The translations under genes and the position numbers were made by a program. A DNA stretch of 64,000 nt from Augochlora pura (taxonomy: Eukaryota; Arthropoda; Insecta; Hymenoptera; Halictidae): NCBI RefSeq assembly GCF_028453695.1, contig NC_135772.1, positions 1,302,001-1,366,000 on the forward strand, in the 5' to 3' direction. Each line of letters opens with the position of its first letter. Position 1 is the first letter of the stretch. Of the stretch, positions 12,397-23,055 are shown piece by piece. Under the pieces are notes generated by a model that was not told where the DNA came from, ran no database searches, and saw only the letters and a program-made list of their open reading frames with translations.

Positions 12397-12980
12397 TCGC
12401 GTCGCCGCTCTCGTCCTGAAACGAGACCGATCGTCCCCCGGGGGGAACGGAAATCTTTAATTGAAAGCTTCCTCGAGCGAGAGCAACTTTTATGATTCCC
12501 CGGTCGATGATTAAAATTATAAGTCCGGTCATGTCAGCGGCATGGAATCGTCGCGTTTGAAAAAGAAAAAAAAAAAATATATATATATATATACAACGAA
12601 ACCTGAAGAAAATCGGAGTTGATATACCCATTGTTTCGTACGTTGTCGAACAATGCACGGGGATTGGGAGAATATCAGAAACCTGTGCCACTTCGATCGA
12701 CGACTGGCTTATTTATTTGTGATACTCGTTCATGGAAACAATACTGCAACAATATACCAGGTCGTATTTTATATTTATAAACAAACTGTTTGGTTATTAT
12801 TTTTGTTTAAATGATCGAGAGATTGATACTTTTTGGAGGATTTGTTTAGTGTCAAGATAAACGCCGTGTAAATTATAATATCTTTCTGAGAAGAAAATTG
12901 TTGTAATGTATTTTACTATGTGGTTTTATTGTACTTAATATTTATTGTTAGTAAGTCCATCTTTTAAACTGTTTGATTTC
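12397..12980. other. no gene seen
   Basis: GC-moderate to about 12700, with a poly-A/(AT)n tract near 12560-12592, then AT-rich. No coding frame I can support. Confidence 0.35.
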
Positions 12981-13172
12981 AATATTGTATTGTATTACAT
13001 TGTATTTTATTATATTATGTCATATTATATTGTATTGTATTCTATTATATTATATTATTTTATATTATATTATATTGTATTTTATTATATTATATTATGT
13101 TATACTGCACTGTATTTTATTGTACTGGATTATATTATATTATGTTTTATTGTATTGTATTATATTATATAA
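12981..13172. repeat. TATTATATTG-type pentamer/decamer repeat
   Basis: Tandem TATTA, TATTG and TATTT pentamers. Open frames rich in Ile/Tyr/Leu here are produced by the repeat. Confidence 0.9.
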
Positions 13173-13199
13173 TATATCCCGCCACACCGCGATCCCACT

Positions 13200-13805
13200 A
13201 ATTTCAAAATAATAAATGAAAATCGTCTTCTAATTAAACGATATTATTTTCTGCGTCCAGAAAAACGCACGAAAAATTGAAAAGAGACACCATAGAAAAG
13301 CAAGAGATTGTCCCTGTTCGATTGACTCGCTTCTGAGGGGATGTTTTTATGGGACACGATAAACAGGACGTTGATTCGCGCCGATGATTCATCCGACGCG
13401 TCATTACACCGTCGCGATAAAGCACGCTAACGATCGAATAATTGTTATATATAGTCAGAGAGAGAGAACGGGCGCTGTTTCATCGGCAATGAACCGATGT
13501 TGCGTCGAGATTGCGCCGACGTAATTGTAGTTTCGAACGAGGGAAACCGCGGCGGTGCTTGGCGCAGCTGCTACGCATAAGTCTTTCGGGAAGAATAATA
13601 TCTTGGCTGGCGCAACCGTTCGTTCGTTCGGTCGCTGCCTCCTCAGCGGGGAAGAAGATACGTGGCGGTCCTGGCCCGCCTTAACGGCGCGCAACGTGCA
13701 CGCAGAATTCGCGTCTAACGAGTGCATTGTTTAGAGCGTTGTCTCTTTCGTGGCTGCGATTATCTGCGCCGTTGGCGCCCGTTTTCAGGAGAACACTATT
13801 TTTCG
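13200..13805 (+). promoter_or_regulatory. GC/CpG-rich island upstream of candidate exon 1
   Basis: A CpG-rich stretch ends directly before the candidate first coding exon at 13806. This is where a promoter and 5' untranslated sequence would be expected. No TATA box or initiator is convincing. An acceptor-like GCGCCCGTTTTCAG ends at 13788, so the exon could instead begin at 13789. The assignment as promoter rests only on position and composition. Confidence 0.25.
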
Positions 13806-13873
13806 ATGTCTAGATGTCTTTGGCTTTTACTGGTTTTCTTACCGATCGATAGATCGTCGAAGCTTTTTGGAAA
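13806..13873 (+). CDS. candidate first coding exon of an unrecognised secreted protein
   Basis: ATG at 13806 is the first Met after an in-frame stop at 13716-13718. It opens MSRCLWLLLVFLP, a short positive start followed by a hydrophobic run, as in a signal peptide. The frame then gives IDRSSKLFG and stops being needed at a strong donor, GGAAA|GTAAGAG, with GT at 13874-13875. The exon leaves two bases (AA) of a codon. The next candidate exon at 19303 starts with a single A followed by an open frame, so the two join in phase as Lys. A second frame is also open here, so the choice depends on the downstream match. I do not recognise the protein. An LTR starts 18 bases after the donor, inside the presumed intron. 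Confidence 0.33.
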
Positions 13874-13891
13874 GTAAGAGTACTTTGCATC

Positions 13892-14552
13892 TGTTAAGGC
13901 AAGAGGTTTTGAAATGACTTTATGGTATAGCCGACTTTCCATGAGTTTTTCAGCAATTCGTTTAGGGCTATTGCAGTGTCTTTAGCGGACCGGTCTGCAA
14001 CCAACACGTGGCGCATCAAATTAAATAGATTTCAGGATGACGAAGGTCACGCTATCATTTAGTCTCCCAGGTCCAAGAAGCCCTGTCCTAAGGTCCCAAG
14101 ATTAAGGGAAAAGGGAATCGGTCGCCAGGTAACGGCATCGGCGATCCTGGCCAGCTGGAATTTCCGCGCGTCGCCAAACACCCGTCCACCCGCGAGTGCG
14201 AGCGGACCGCCCAGTCATCCCCACCACAGACAACGTGCCTCGGGCACATTGGAAGGGATGGCCGGGTTTTTCCCGACTCCGGGAACGGAAGGGGTGCTTG
14301 AGGCCCAAAAAAGAGGGTTGATATAGAGAATTCGAGGAGGTCAGAGTACATCAGAGCTTTAGACAGGACAGAACACATTAGAGATTCAGACGGTACAGTA
14401 CAGAAGACAGATAGATACGCGTAAAGGTTAGGTTGCGCGTTACAAATAAAGTTAGCATTTCAGACCGAGTTATAAGTCATTCATTTAGTCCCATAGTAGT
14501 GGGTGGTCCTTCGAACTATTCGGCGCCAATTGCTATATTCAGAGGATCTCAA
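13892..14552 (+). mobile_element. LTR of a retrotransposon, 3' end replaced by minisatellite
   Basis: Starts with TGTTAAGGCAAGAGG and matches, on the opposite strand, the solo LTR at 29068-29765 for most of its length. An AATAAA at 14445-14450 fits the polyadenylation signal of an LTR in + orientation. The match continues to TATTCAGAGGATCTC and is lost at about 14552, where a 22-base minisatellite starts, so the expected terminal sequence and the second target duplication are missing. The minus-strand frame at 14088-14378 is antisense to the LTR and not a gene. Confidence 0.8.
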
Positions 14553-14873
14553 TTCTAGTGGTCGTGTCTAGCCATTCTAGTGGTCACGTCTGGCTATTAT
14601 AGTGGCCATGCCTGGCCATCCTAGTGGTTATGTCTGGCCATCCTAGTGGTTATGTCTGGCTATTCCAGTGGTCATGTCTGACTATCCCAGTGGTCATGTC
14701 TGACTATCCCAGTGGTTATGCCTGGCTATTCTAGTGGCCATGTCTGGCCAACCTAGTTTTTATGTCTGGCTATCCTAGTTGTCATATCTGGCTATCCCAG
14801 TGGTCATGTCTGGCCAATGTAGTGGTCATGCCTGTCTATCCTAGTGGTCATTTCTGGTCATCCTAGTTGCCAT
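14553..14873. repeat. 22-base minisatellite TAGTGGTCATGTCTGGCTATCC
   Basis: About 14 units of CTAGTGGTCATGTCTGGCTA with point changes (GGTTATG, GGCCATG). The array starts where homology to the LTR family ends. Confidence 0.93.
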
Positions 14874-15394
14874 CGGTTGCAATAAGTGGAAAAGGACGTG
14901 ATTATGCAATTTTTAGTCGGTGGATTAATAATAGTACATCGACGATTTTTGGTCTTTTTATGTTTATTGTATCAGGTTATATGTTTCATGTTTCTTCTAT
15001 ATTTTATATTTTTTAAATAATTTATAATTACTACGTATTTTATATTTGCTACATATTTTATATTATATATCTATTATATCTGTTCTTGTAACTGCCAAAT
15101 TTGATTGCGAACGCATAAAATCTTGAAAAATTCAATTCACTTGGACTAATTTTTAAAAGTATTTCGTATAATCATAATTTTATTATGTTTGAAATAATGT
15201 CAACATGATTTCCTTAAGGACATATTTATGAGTCTACATAATTTAATTGGGTTTACATAGAGTAATGTCATAATTGAGAAGTCAATTTTCTAGCAACAAT
15301 TTTACCACAACACAAAACTGTGCTATAATTACTGTCCATTTCTAATTTGATCAATTATTTTTGCATAGAAAAAAATCGAGCATATTCTCCAAAC
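14874..15394. other. AT-rich region, no gene seen
   Basis: Nothing coding or structured that I can support. Confidence 0.35.
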
Positions 15395-15500
15395 ATACGT
15401 AGTATATAATATAATACAATACAATATAATATAACATAATACAATATAATACAATACAATAAATTACGAAATAATATGACATAGTATATTATAATGTAGA
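15395..15500. repeat. AATACAATAC-type short repeat
   Basis: Tandem ATACA/ATATA pentamers. Confidence 0.85.
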
Positions 15501-15841
15501 ACGAAGGATAACGCGCGTACAATGCTCGTTCGGTTGACGACGAAGGAAGGGGGGTTGCACGCGAATTATCCTAATTGCAGCATTTTTAAGCCCCCCCCCC
15601 CCCCCCCCGCGATAGAAGGACAGAGGTCGGCAAACGGGCGCACAGTAGGATGACAACGGCTGCGCGGTCGGCGCAAGACGACGACGACGAATTAGCCCCG
15701 GTGGCAGCAAATTAAACGTCAACGCGATTACTCGCAAACACGACGAGAAGTCCGCGCGCGCGGTGAATTTCGACGTCGGTCGCATTCTCTTTGTGCAACC
15801 GGATATCCAGGCTCGCGTTAATCTTGCGCTTCCCACGGCCC

Positions 15842-15894
<53 letters not shown>

Positions 15895-16240
15895 GTGTGT
15901 TGCGCGCACGTCTTAGGCAGAATCCGACCGCCGCGGCGTGTTTTCGGGGGTTTGCATAATTCCCGGGCGGGCGGAATCGTGTTCCATCCTTGGCCGGCCG
16001 GGAATATTTTCCGAACGGTTGCGAGAAAAGTTCGCTTGTCGGGGTCGGGCTTCACTTATTCATGCTTAGTCTTTGGCCCGCCACCCCGTTACAGGCTTCC
16101 TCAAAGCTGACGGTTCGGGCAGACTTTCTTTCGCGTCGAGACGTTGGTGCTTTTATTGCTACGACTGATACATGTGTTCGTAAGGGGGCGGGGAATAATA
16201 TGTTTGATAGACGGATGAGTTGATTTGACGGCGATGTGGA
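15501..16240. other. GC island with poly-C and long GA tract
   Basis: Contains an 18-base poly-C run (15591-15608) and an uninterrupted (GA)n of about 24 repeats (15844-15892). The open frames on both strands read through the GA tract and are artefacts. Purine/pyrimidine strand asymmetry of this kind can form triplex or hairpin structures. Confidence 0.5.
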
Positions 16241-16254
16241 AATTTTGAACGTCC

Positions 16255-16690
16255 ATTGCGAGTTTATGTAATAATAAATCGTATATTATAATTTTTATTA
16301 TACATGTATAGTATATATAATACTATAGTAATACATCGTATATTACAATTTTTATTATATAATAATAAATCATATATTACAATTTTTATTATATAATATT
16401 AAATCATATATTTCAATTTTTATTACATATAATAATAAGTCGTATATTATAATTTTTATTACATATAAAAATACATTGTATATTACAATTTTTAATATAT
16501 CATAATAAATAATATATTACGATTTTTAATATTTGATAATGAGTCATGTATTACAATTTTTATTACATATAAAAATACATCATATATTACAATTTATATT
16601 ATATCATAATAAATAATATATTACAATTTTCATTACATATGAAAGTACATCATATATTACAATTTATATTATATAATAATACTTCCATCC
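16255..16690. repeat. AT-rich minisatellite, ATATTACAATTTTTATTATA core
   Basis: About ten units of 35-60 bases, each with a CATATATTACAATTTTTATT core and an AATAATAAA spacer. Confidence 0.85.
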
Positions 16691-17464
16691 ACTATAATTT
16701 ATATTACAATTTGACCGCAAACGTTCAACCAACAGCATAAAACAAACTCCACCACTATTAATTCAAAGAATAAAAATCATTAAATATCAATTAGTAGTTA
16801 TTCTATAATTTATCATACTATATTATACAAATTATTAACTTAAATAGTTCGAACATGTGACCACTTCCTGTCCAATTGTTTCTTATAAATTCGCTCATGA
16901 ATCATCATTAGTGAAAAAGTTAAGACCGAAAAATAGGGAAGAAAAAGATAAAGATCACTTCACTGTGTAGATCATGTTCAGCGAAGTATATAATTATAAT
17001 TTCTTACCCGGGGGTGTAATGGCGAAGCGGAAAGGGAATCCGTAGACTCGGTGCGAGCGACTCCCCCGCACGCCGTATATATAAATACGTCTGTATGTAT
17101 TTATGCTCGCGAAACGCTTCTGCACTCTTCGAGGGACACCGAAGTTCCCTAACCCCCTCCCCCCCCCCTCCCCACCGTAGGAACTTTGCAAATTTGTTAA
17201 ATTGCCAATTTACCTTCGAAACTAGCGGCGGCCTCCCTTCAACGTCGTCGCCACCATTCCGGTGTTCTTTCCTCGACTGCGCGTTCCCCTCCCTCTAGGA
17301 CCTCCGCGATCCTCACTGTCCCCGCTTATTTCTTTTCCGCTTTGTCTCTTGTTAGCGGGCCAGCGAACTTTTTAATCTTCATTTCCATCCAATTAGCCCG
17401 GGGAATTAATTAGGAACCCTTCGAGAGACCGGTACGCTGCGCGGCGAGTCCCTTTTTTTCGAAA
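16691..17464. other. AT-rich, then GC-rich (17000-17460); no recognised gene
   Basis: A weak possible minus-strand first exon is noted: a TATATATA at about 17079-17086 and a donor-like CGG|GTAAGA near 17009. No coding sequence goes with it. A C-rich run lies at about 17151-17172. Confidence 0.3.
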
Positions 17465-17750
17465 CGACCCGCCATATTGGATCAGCCATATTGTTTTTGG
17501 AATTTTGAAATTTAGATTCGTAATCGGAACTCCCGAAAATATACGTACACCAATTTTTGTGAACATCGTATCATGTTCTCAACAACCCATCCGCCATATT
17601 GGATCCGCCATTTTGTTTTTGGAATTTTGAAATTTATATTCGTAATCAGAACTCCCAAAAATATACGTACACCAATTTTTGTGAACATCGTATCATGTTT
17701 TCAGTGTTTTCGTATGAATTTTCAGTTTTAGATTCGTAATCAGCGGCCAT
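17465..17750. repeat. 122-base repeat CCGCCATATTGGAT..., two and a half copies
   Basis: GCCATATTGGATC starts at 17471 and again at 17593. Each is followed by TTGTTTTTGGAATTTTGAAA and GATTCGTAATC(A/G)G, and a partial third copy ends in GATTCGTAATCAGCGGCC. As far as I recall, similar CCGCCAT-TTGGAT repeats occur in many insect genomes. Confidence 0.85.
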
Positions 17751-17863
17751 GAAAACCCTATACAATACAAATTTTCCATTACATCCGTCACAGTTTTATA
17801 TTTTGACCATAATTTCGAGCTTTTAACCGGCTTAAAGGTTATGTGCGATCTTCTCGATTTGAA

Positions 17864-18105
17864 TTAACTCGTTGCACTCTCAGCTGTTTTAAGCGCAAAT
17901 TTAAAATAGTTCTTTTTGATTTTATTTTATATAGTAGTGGGTTTTATGCGTATGAAATTGAGTACACTAACTTGTAAAATGATTACATATTTAATGGTTT
18001 TTTTTTGATAAAAGAGGGACGTAGGAAATGAAAAAATTATTTTGGAACATGATGTAATTATATCTTAGGGAGCCTCAGAGTCGACATTTGAGTGCAAAGG
18101 GTTAA
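17864..18105. mobile_element. TTAA-bounded MITE (family A)
   Basis: Bounded by TTAA at 17864-17867 and 18102-18105. The right end reads GAGTGCAAAGGGTTAA and the left end carries the diverged counterpart TTAACTCGTTGCACTCTC. About 242 bases. Related copies lie at 27662, 32378, 38493 and 47405-47932. TTAA targets are typical of piggyBac-type transposases. No coding sequence is present. Confidence 0.7.
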
Positions 18106-18339
18106 AATAGTAGAGGTAGTAGTAAAGTAGTTAAAGTAGTAGAATTAATGATATTTTTAGGTTAGTGTTGGGGGATGTTTGGATCTGTTTCGAACAAATA
18201 TTATAATCAAGACTATTTAAATATTTCATGATTATTGAAATAAGGCGTTATTCATCATACATTGGTATAAATGTTATTCGAATAATCTATTATTCGTTAT
18301 GGATTATTCTATTTAGTTATTTGAGTAATGTTTTACTCA

Positions 18340-19285
18340 AACGTTCTATTATTTTTTTATTCTTTTATTCTATTATATAGGAGGTATCGCTTTTCCCATG
18401 ATGTACAATCTCCCCCAATTAGACAAATTCAGAAAAAAATTAGTACAAATTAAAGAGGAGACTTTTCTCTTTAAAACAAGCTAAACCGCACTGTACTACG
18501 ATTTTTTGCAACGATGTTGCAATGCGTTGAATTTTCTCGATTTAATCGCTGGCTATTTAAATTGAAATTTTAGGAAAGTCGGTGAGGTCAGAAGGATCTT
18601 CTGGCTTTTCGATAATCTTTAAAATCCCCCGAACGGTAAAATTAATAAATAATTACTAGGGATTAAAGAGGAGACTTTGCTCTATAATTTAAGCTAATCT
18701 TAATTATTGTACAGCTTTTTTTTAACAGAGTTATGATATTTCGAAATTTAACAATATTGGAGGCATAGGATGCATCGCTTTTCCCATGATGTTTAAACTC
18801 TGCCAAATTTCTATAGCAAAAATAAATTAGTACAAATTAAAGTAGAGACTTTTCTCTATGAAATACGCTAATTTTCATTGTTGTACGATTTTATTGAACT
18901 GAGTTATGATATTTCGAAATTTAACAATTTTGAAGGCATAGGAAGCATCGCTTCTCCCATGATGTTTAAACTCCGACAAATATCTATAGCAAAAATAAAT
19001 TAGTACAAATTATAGAGGAGACTTTGCTCTATAAAACAAGCTAATTATCATTGTTGTACGATTTTATTGAACTGAGTTATGATATTTCGAAATTTAACAA
19101 TTTTGAAGGCATAGGAAGCAGCGAATTTAACGAATTTCTAACAATGTTAGAGACATAGAAATAATCGCTTCTTTTATGATGTACAATCTCCGCCCATTTT
19201 GTATAATAAGAATCAATTAGTGCAAATTAAAGTACAGACTTTGCTCTTTAAAACAAGCTAAGTCCTACTGTTCTATAATTATTAA
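18340..19285. repeat. satellite-like tandem repeat, about 170-215-base unit, five copies
   Basis: The phrase GTACAAATTAAAGAGGAGAC or a close variant recurs near 18443, 18655, 18830, 19004 and 19210. Each is followed by TTGCTCTATAAAACAAGCTA and, in most units, GATATTTCGAAATTTAACAA and GGCATAGGAAGCATCGCTT. The array ends about 15 bases before the acceptor of candidate exon 2. Confidence 0.85.
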
Positions 19286-19302
19286 CGTGTTTCTTCACGC
19301 AG

Positions 19303-19390
19303 ATATTCCAATTTCCTAAATAATCCAGAGGAAAAAGACTGCCGTATCAAGGTGAACACCGCCGCGTTCCACGAGGAGAAAGACGGCGCC
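19303..19390 (+). CDS. candidate internal exon of the unrecognised secreted protein
   Basis: A good acceptor, GTGTTTCTTCACGCAG, ends at 19302 and is preceded by a branch-like ATTAAC. Only one frame is open. It gives YSNFLNNPEEKDCRIKVNT and then AAFHEEKDGA, with coding-like codon use (AAG GTG AAC ACC GCC, mostly C or G at third positions in the second half). Two donors are possible: a weak GCC|GTAAAA after 19390, or AAG|GTGAAC after 19351. Both leave phase 0. Without splicing the frame continues VKLAYKWTRPGY to TAA at 19427-19429, so a terminal exon is a real alternative. No domain is recognised; it has one Cys. Confidence 0.4.
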
Positions 19391-19429
19391 GTAAAATTGG
19401 CGTATAAATGGACTAGACCCGGTTATTAA

Positions 19430-20080
19430 CGTTTGTTAACGAACGCATCGTTCCTTCCGTTCCGCGAGCACCGGCCGCACCCGCGTTCTATTTACGCGCG
19501 CGTTATTGTTTATCCGAGAAAATTGATGTTCCATACGATGATTCCAACGAACGCGTCTCCGTTTATTATATTCGCCGTTCCTTTCGCGTTTTAACGAGTA
19601 AAACGATACCGCTTTGCTCATCTCCGACGAAGTTTCGCTTCCAAGAAGGGTTGTAAAAAGGCCGGCCGCAAACAAATATCGACGGGTAGCTGCGAAAGAG
19701 AGAGAGAGAGAGAGAGAAGCAGATGGATCGACGCGGATATTAAATAATTTTCGGCAGCGCCGCCGCGGACCGGTCCGATGATAATTTCGAAATTACTCGC
19801 GTGGGTGGAGGGAGGGGGGAGGGGGTGGGGGGTAAAATCCAGCGACGCGCGTTTTCACCGGGCACGTTAATATATTGAATGAGAGACCGGCGCGAGCAGA
19901 ATATTCAAAAGGAGTTTTCTGAATTACATATTTTAATCCCTTTAATTTCATGCTCCCGTCTCACGCGGCCGAATATAAACGGCAAAAGCATGCACGCGCT
20001 CGCATTCTACACGACCCAGTTCTATTTAAGTTATAATTTCCCGTATTTTCATTACTCCCACGGCTCCACTTCTGCCTTTT
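19430..20080. other. GC-moderate region with GA tract and G-rich run; no recognised gene
   Basis: (GA)n at 19697-19719 and a G-rich run at about 19808-19832. Frames here (19436-19675 -, 19879-20322 +) show no known domain; the latter runs into the CT repeat. Confidence 0.35.
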
Positions 20081-20396
20081 TTCTCTCTCTCCCTTTCCAA
20101 CCCCCTGCCTCCCTCTCCCTATACTCTCTTCCTTTCTCCCTGTTTATACTCTGTAATCTCTTTCTCTCTCTTTCTGTATTTATACTCTGTACTCTCACTC
20201 TCTCTCTCTCTCTCTTTCTCTTTATCTCTCCTTCTCTCTATACTCTCTATTCTCCTTATACTCTTCACTCTCTCTCTTTCTCTCTCTTCTTCTCTCTACT
20301 CTTTCGCTTTCTCTCTTTATAGTCTCTACGCGTTCTCTCTCTCTTTCTGTATTTATACTCTGTACTCTTTCTCTTTCTCTCTGTCTCTCTGCCGTT
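20081..20396. repeat. CT-rich minisatellite with TTTATACTCTGTACTCT units
   Basis: Pyrimidine-rich strand: (CT)n blocks alternate with TATTTATACTCTGTACTCTC, which recurs at about 20143, 20176 and 20349. Confidence 0.85.
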
Positions 20397-20999
20397 ATAA
20401 AAATTCGCGCCACCATACAACCCGGTTAAAAAGCAGAGTTATCGCTTCCCGCGGTAAAAAAAATTCCGGGGAAAGGAAGAAGTCGAACCCCGCGATTGTG
20501 CGCGGGAACAATGGGAATAAATTAAATGAATAAGTTGGAGTGAAAACAACATTTCGCGCTCCACTTTTCTTCTGGTATCCGCTCGGCGGAGAAGCGTGCG
20601 CACGTCATGCTCGTTAAACTGCTGCCTTTTATTTTTTTGTTTGTTTGTTTGCTTCTGGCCCGAAATTCGCGTCGAAGTTTGGAACTTAAATTAGGAGCGA
20701 AACGCGTGCACGCGAGCGCGCGCGCGCTCGTGCACGCGTCCCGGTAATGTAGTGCCGCGGTGCTCGTTCGTTACCGGTGCTCTAGAGAATATTTCCTTTA
20801 AACTCGTTTCGGGGAAAACAATGTCGGCATACCGATTCCAGGGAAGCGCGCCCGCGCATGTCTTGCGATATTTGCGGCGAGGCTTGACGCGTCGCCGACG
20901 GGGAGCAGCGTGAATTCTCTCGCGTTTTGTTCGATGTATTGCGAGCGGTGTGCTGCGAGGTATTAATTGGGAATGTTGTGATAATAAGGGATAATTAAG
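20397..20999. other. GC-rich region with strong palindrome, no recognised gene
   Basis: Contains a near-perfect GC palindrome at 20701-20739 (see findings). No coding frame I can support. Confidence 0.4.
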
Positions 21000-21589
21000 G
21001 GAATATGTATATATTGTAATATATATGTAATTGTATTGTGATTGTATGATGATGTATTATAAATGGTATAATATATGATACATGGATATTATAATACATA
21101 ATGATAGTATATATATCATGGTATGTAATAGTATCTATATTAAATATATAGTATATTATAAATACATCTATAGTATACTATAAATACATAATATGTATAT
21201 AGAATATATAGTAATATTATATAATAATACTATAATACTATATTATAGTAAATAACAGTATCTATATTATAGTACATAATAGTATACTATATTATAATAT
21301 ATAATAATATACAATATATTGTAGTGTATAATAACATATTACATTATAGTGTATAGTAGTATACTGCATTATAATGTATAATAATATATCATAATATAAA
21401 ATGATAGTATATATACATATATATATATATATATATTATTGTATGTAATAGTATCTATATTAAATATATAGTATATTAAAAATATACTTATAGTATATTA
21501 AAAATATACTTATAGTATACTATAAATATACTACGTAATAGTATATTATATTATAATATATAACAATATACAATATTATAATATATATC
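21000..21589. repeat. AT-rich low-complexity repeat (TATAATATATAATAGTATA)
   Basis: Irregular tandem words such as ATAATAGTATA and CTATAAATATAC, with an (AT)n stretch at about 21415-21436. Confidence 0.8.
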
Positions 21590-21800
21590 ATACATTATAA
21601 TATAATATACAGACATTAATATTAAAATCCTTATATAATACGTATAAATATGTAAAAAATAAATATAAAATAAAAAAGAAAGTATAAAAGTGATATAAAT
21701 AACATACAATAAATTTAATTAAAATTGGTAGACCTTGATTAAGAAGCTATAAACTATTAGAGATCGTAAAAATCGCACTTTAAATCTTTTAAGGCTTGTC
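21590..21800 (-). repeat. dispersed repeat, same family as 1625-2133
   Basis: Read on the minus strand it matches about 1690-1970, including TAATCAAGGTCTACCAATTT and GGATTTTAATATTAATGT. Both ends of the family are missing or diverged here. Confidence 0.7.
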
Positions 21801-22249
21801 TTAAGTTTTAATAATTATAACAGGCTTTGATAAAAAAGTTAAATAACAAGAGTTTTGATATTGTATTACTAGACAGCATAAACCAAAACTTAGACATTTA
21901 CATTATAACAATGTCATCTATATTGTATATAAAATTTATTAACATTATAACAAAGTTATCTATATTGTATATAAAATACATTTACATCATAAAAGTACTC
22001 ACAGAAATATTACAGACAATTATTATAGCATGTGATAGATTCAACAATTTATATCAATATTAAAATGGTAAAGTTTCAGTAGAAACAAAAAACCCTTTCA
22101 TAAAATATAAGAATAATTAAACATTTATTAAAAGACTAACGCAAAATCCCTTTTTCTTCCAAGAAATTAAAAATTTTTTAAATTTAAGTCGCAGCAATTC
22201 TAAAGACAATACTACGTCAAAGTGTTAATAATCGTCCTTGTCTCCGCAG
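21801..22249. other. AT-rich region, no gene seen
   Basis: The frame 21827-22063 is AT-driven. The stretch leads into the acceptor of the microexon at 22250. Confidence 0.35.
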
Positions 22250-22283
22250 AGTCCCGACTTCGTATCCACGAAGAAGTTCCCCG
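22250..22283 (+). CDS. candidate 34-base microexon of the unrecognised secreted protein
   Basis: A pyrimidine-rich acceptor, CGTCCTTGTCTCCGCAG, ends at 22249 and a good donor, CCCCG|GTAAGAT, follows 22283. In phase 0, the phase left by either donor of the exon at 19303, it reads SPDFVSTKKFP and leaves one base (G). Other frames are also open, which is unsurprising for 34 bases. The paired splice sites, not the coding content, are the main evidence. It lies at the left edge of a GC island. Confidence 0.35.
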
Positions 22284-22860
22284 GTAAGATACACAGAGAC
22301 AGAAGATTGATTCGATCGCGGGTGGACGAGGGGGTGAGGGGTCGAGGTTGATCCAGCCTCGCGTTGAACGGCGGTCGGCAAAGCGTAGCGCGGGAAGATG
22401 GGTGGTTATGCGCCTGCGGATAAGGATTCCGCGATGTAGAACATTCTGTAAACGAGTCCGGCGCATTTACATCGACGGGGTGCCATTACTCGTTTATCTA
22501 TCGACCCGTGGAGTATCTCCCATGGGAGAGGTACGCCCCGGTCGGTGCAAGCTTGGGCATCGTTACGCGCCCGCTCGCCCGCGGACGTATCGATTCGCGT
22601 AATTGAGCAAGATCAACGCGCGCCGCCGGAATCATATCTGCACTTTTTGCCTCGCCTCGTTATCCGAATATCCGAATACGTTCGATTCGAAAGGGGTGAG
22701 GCGCGCGCGGGGGATTGGCTGACCGACGCGTTCTACTCGGAAAATTGCCTGGAAAAATGATTTTCCCCGCGGAGAACGGAGATTTCGGTCGCGATTCCCT
22801 CGTTTCGTTTCTTCGAATCGCGACTGTAAGTTCACTGTAACAGAAGAAGTCATTTTTAAT
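22284..22860. other. GC island, no recognised gene
   Basis: Several overlapping frames on both strands, none with a recognisable domain. In the gene model proposed here it is intronic. Confidence 0.35.
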
Positions 22861-23055
22861 TATTTCTAAGAACATAAATTATGATTACGAACTTTTATAT
22901 TTTGGAAAGCAAAGTGATATTACTAGATATGATAAATATCGTTGTAAAATTTAGAGACTTCTACTTCGTAGCATTCTATTAGGGCGTCCCATATGTTTCT
23001 TCCCTTTTTTTAATGCGAAATGAGTACAGGATATTTGTTGTTTAAGGTGGATTTA

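Noticed and set aside
14088..14378. 96-residue minus frame that is also found at 29232-29636 (+)
   Set aside because: Conserved only because both are antisense to copies of the same LTR; they differ by frameshifts.
15489..16110. Long frames on both strands across a GA tract
   Set aside because: The GA repeat is open in several frames on both strands; flanking parts have no domain.
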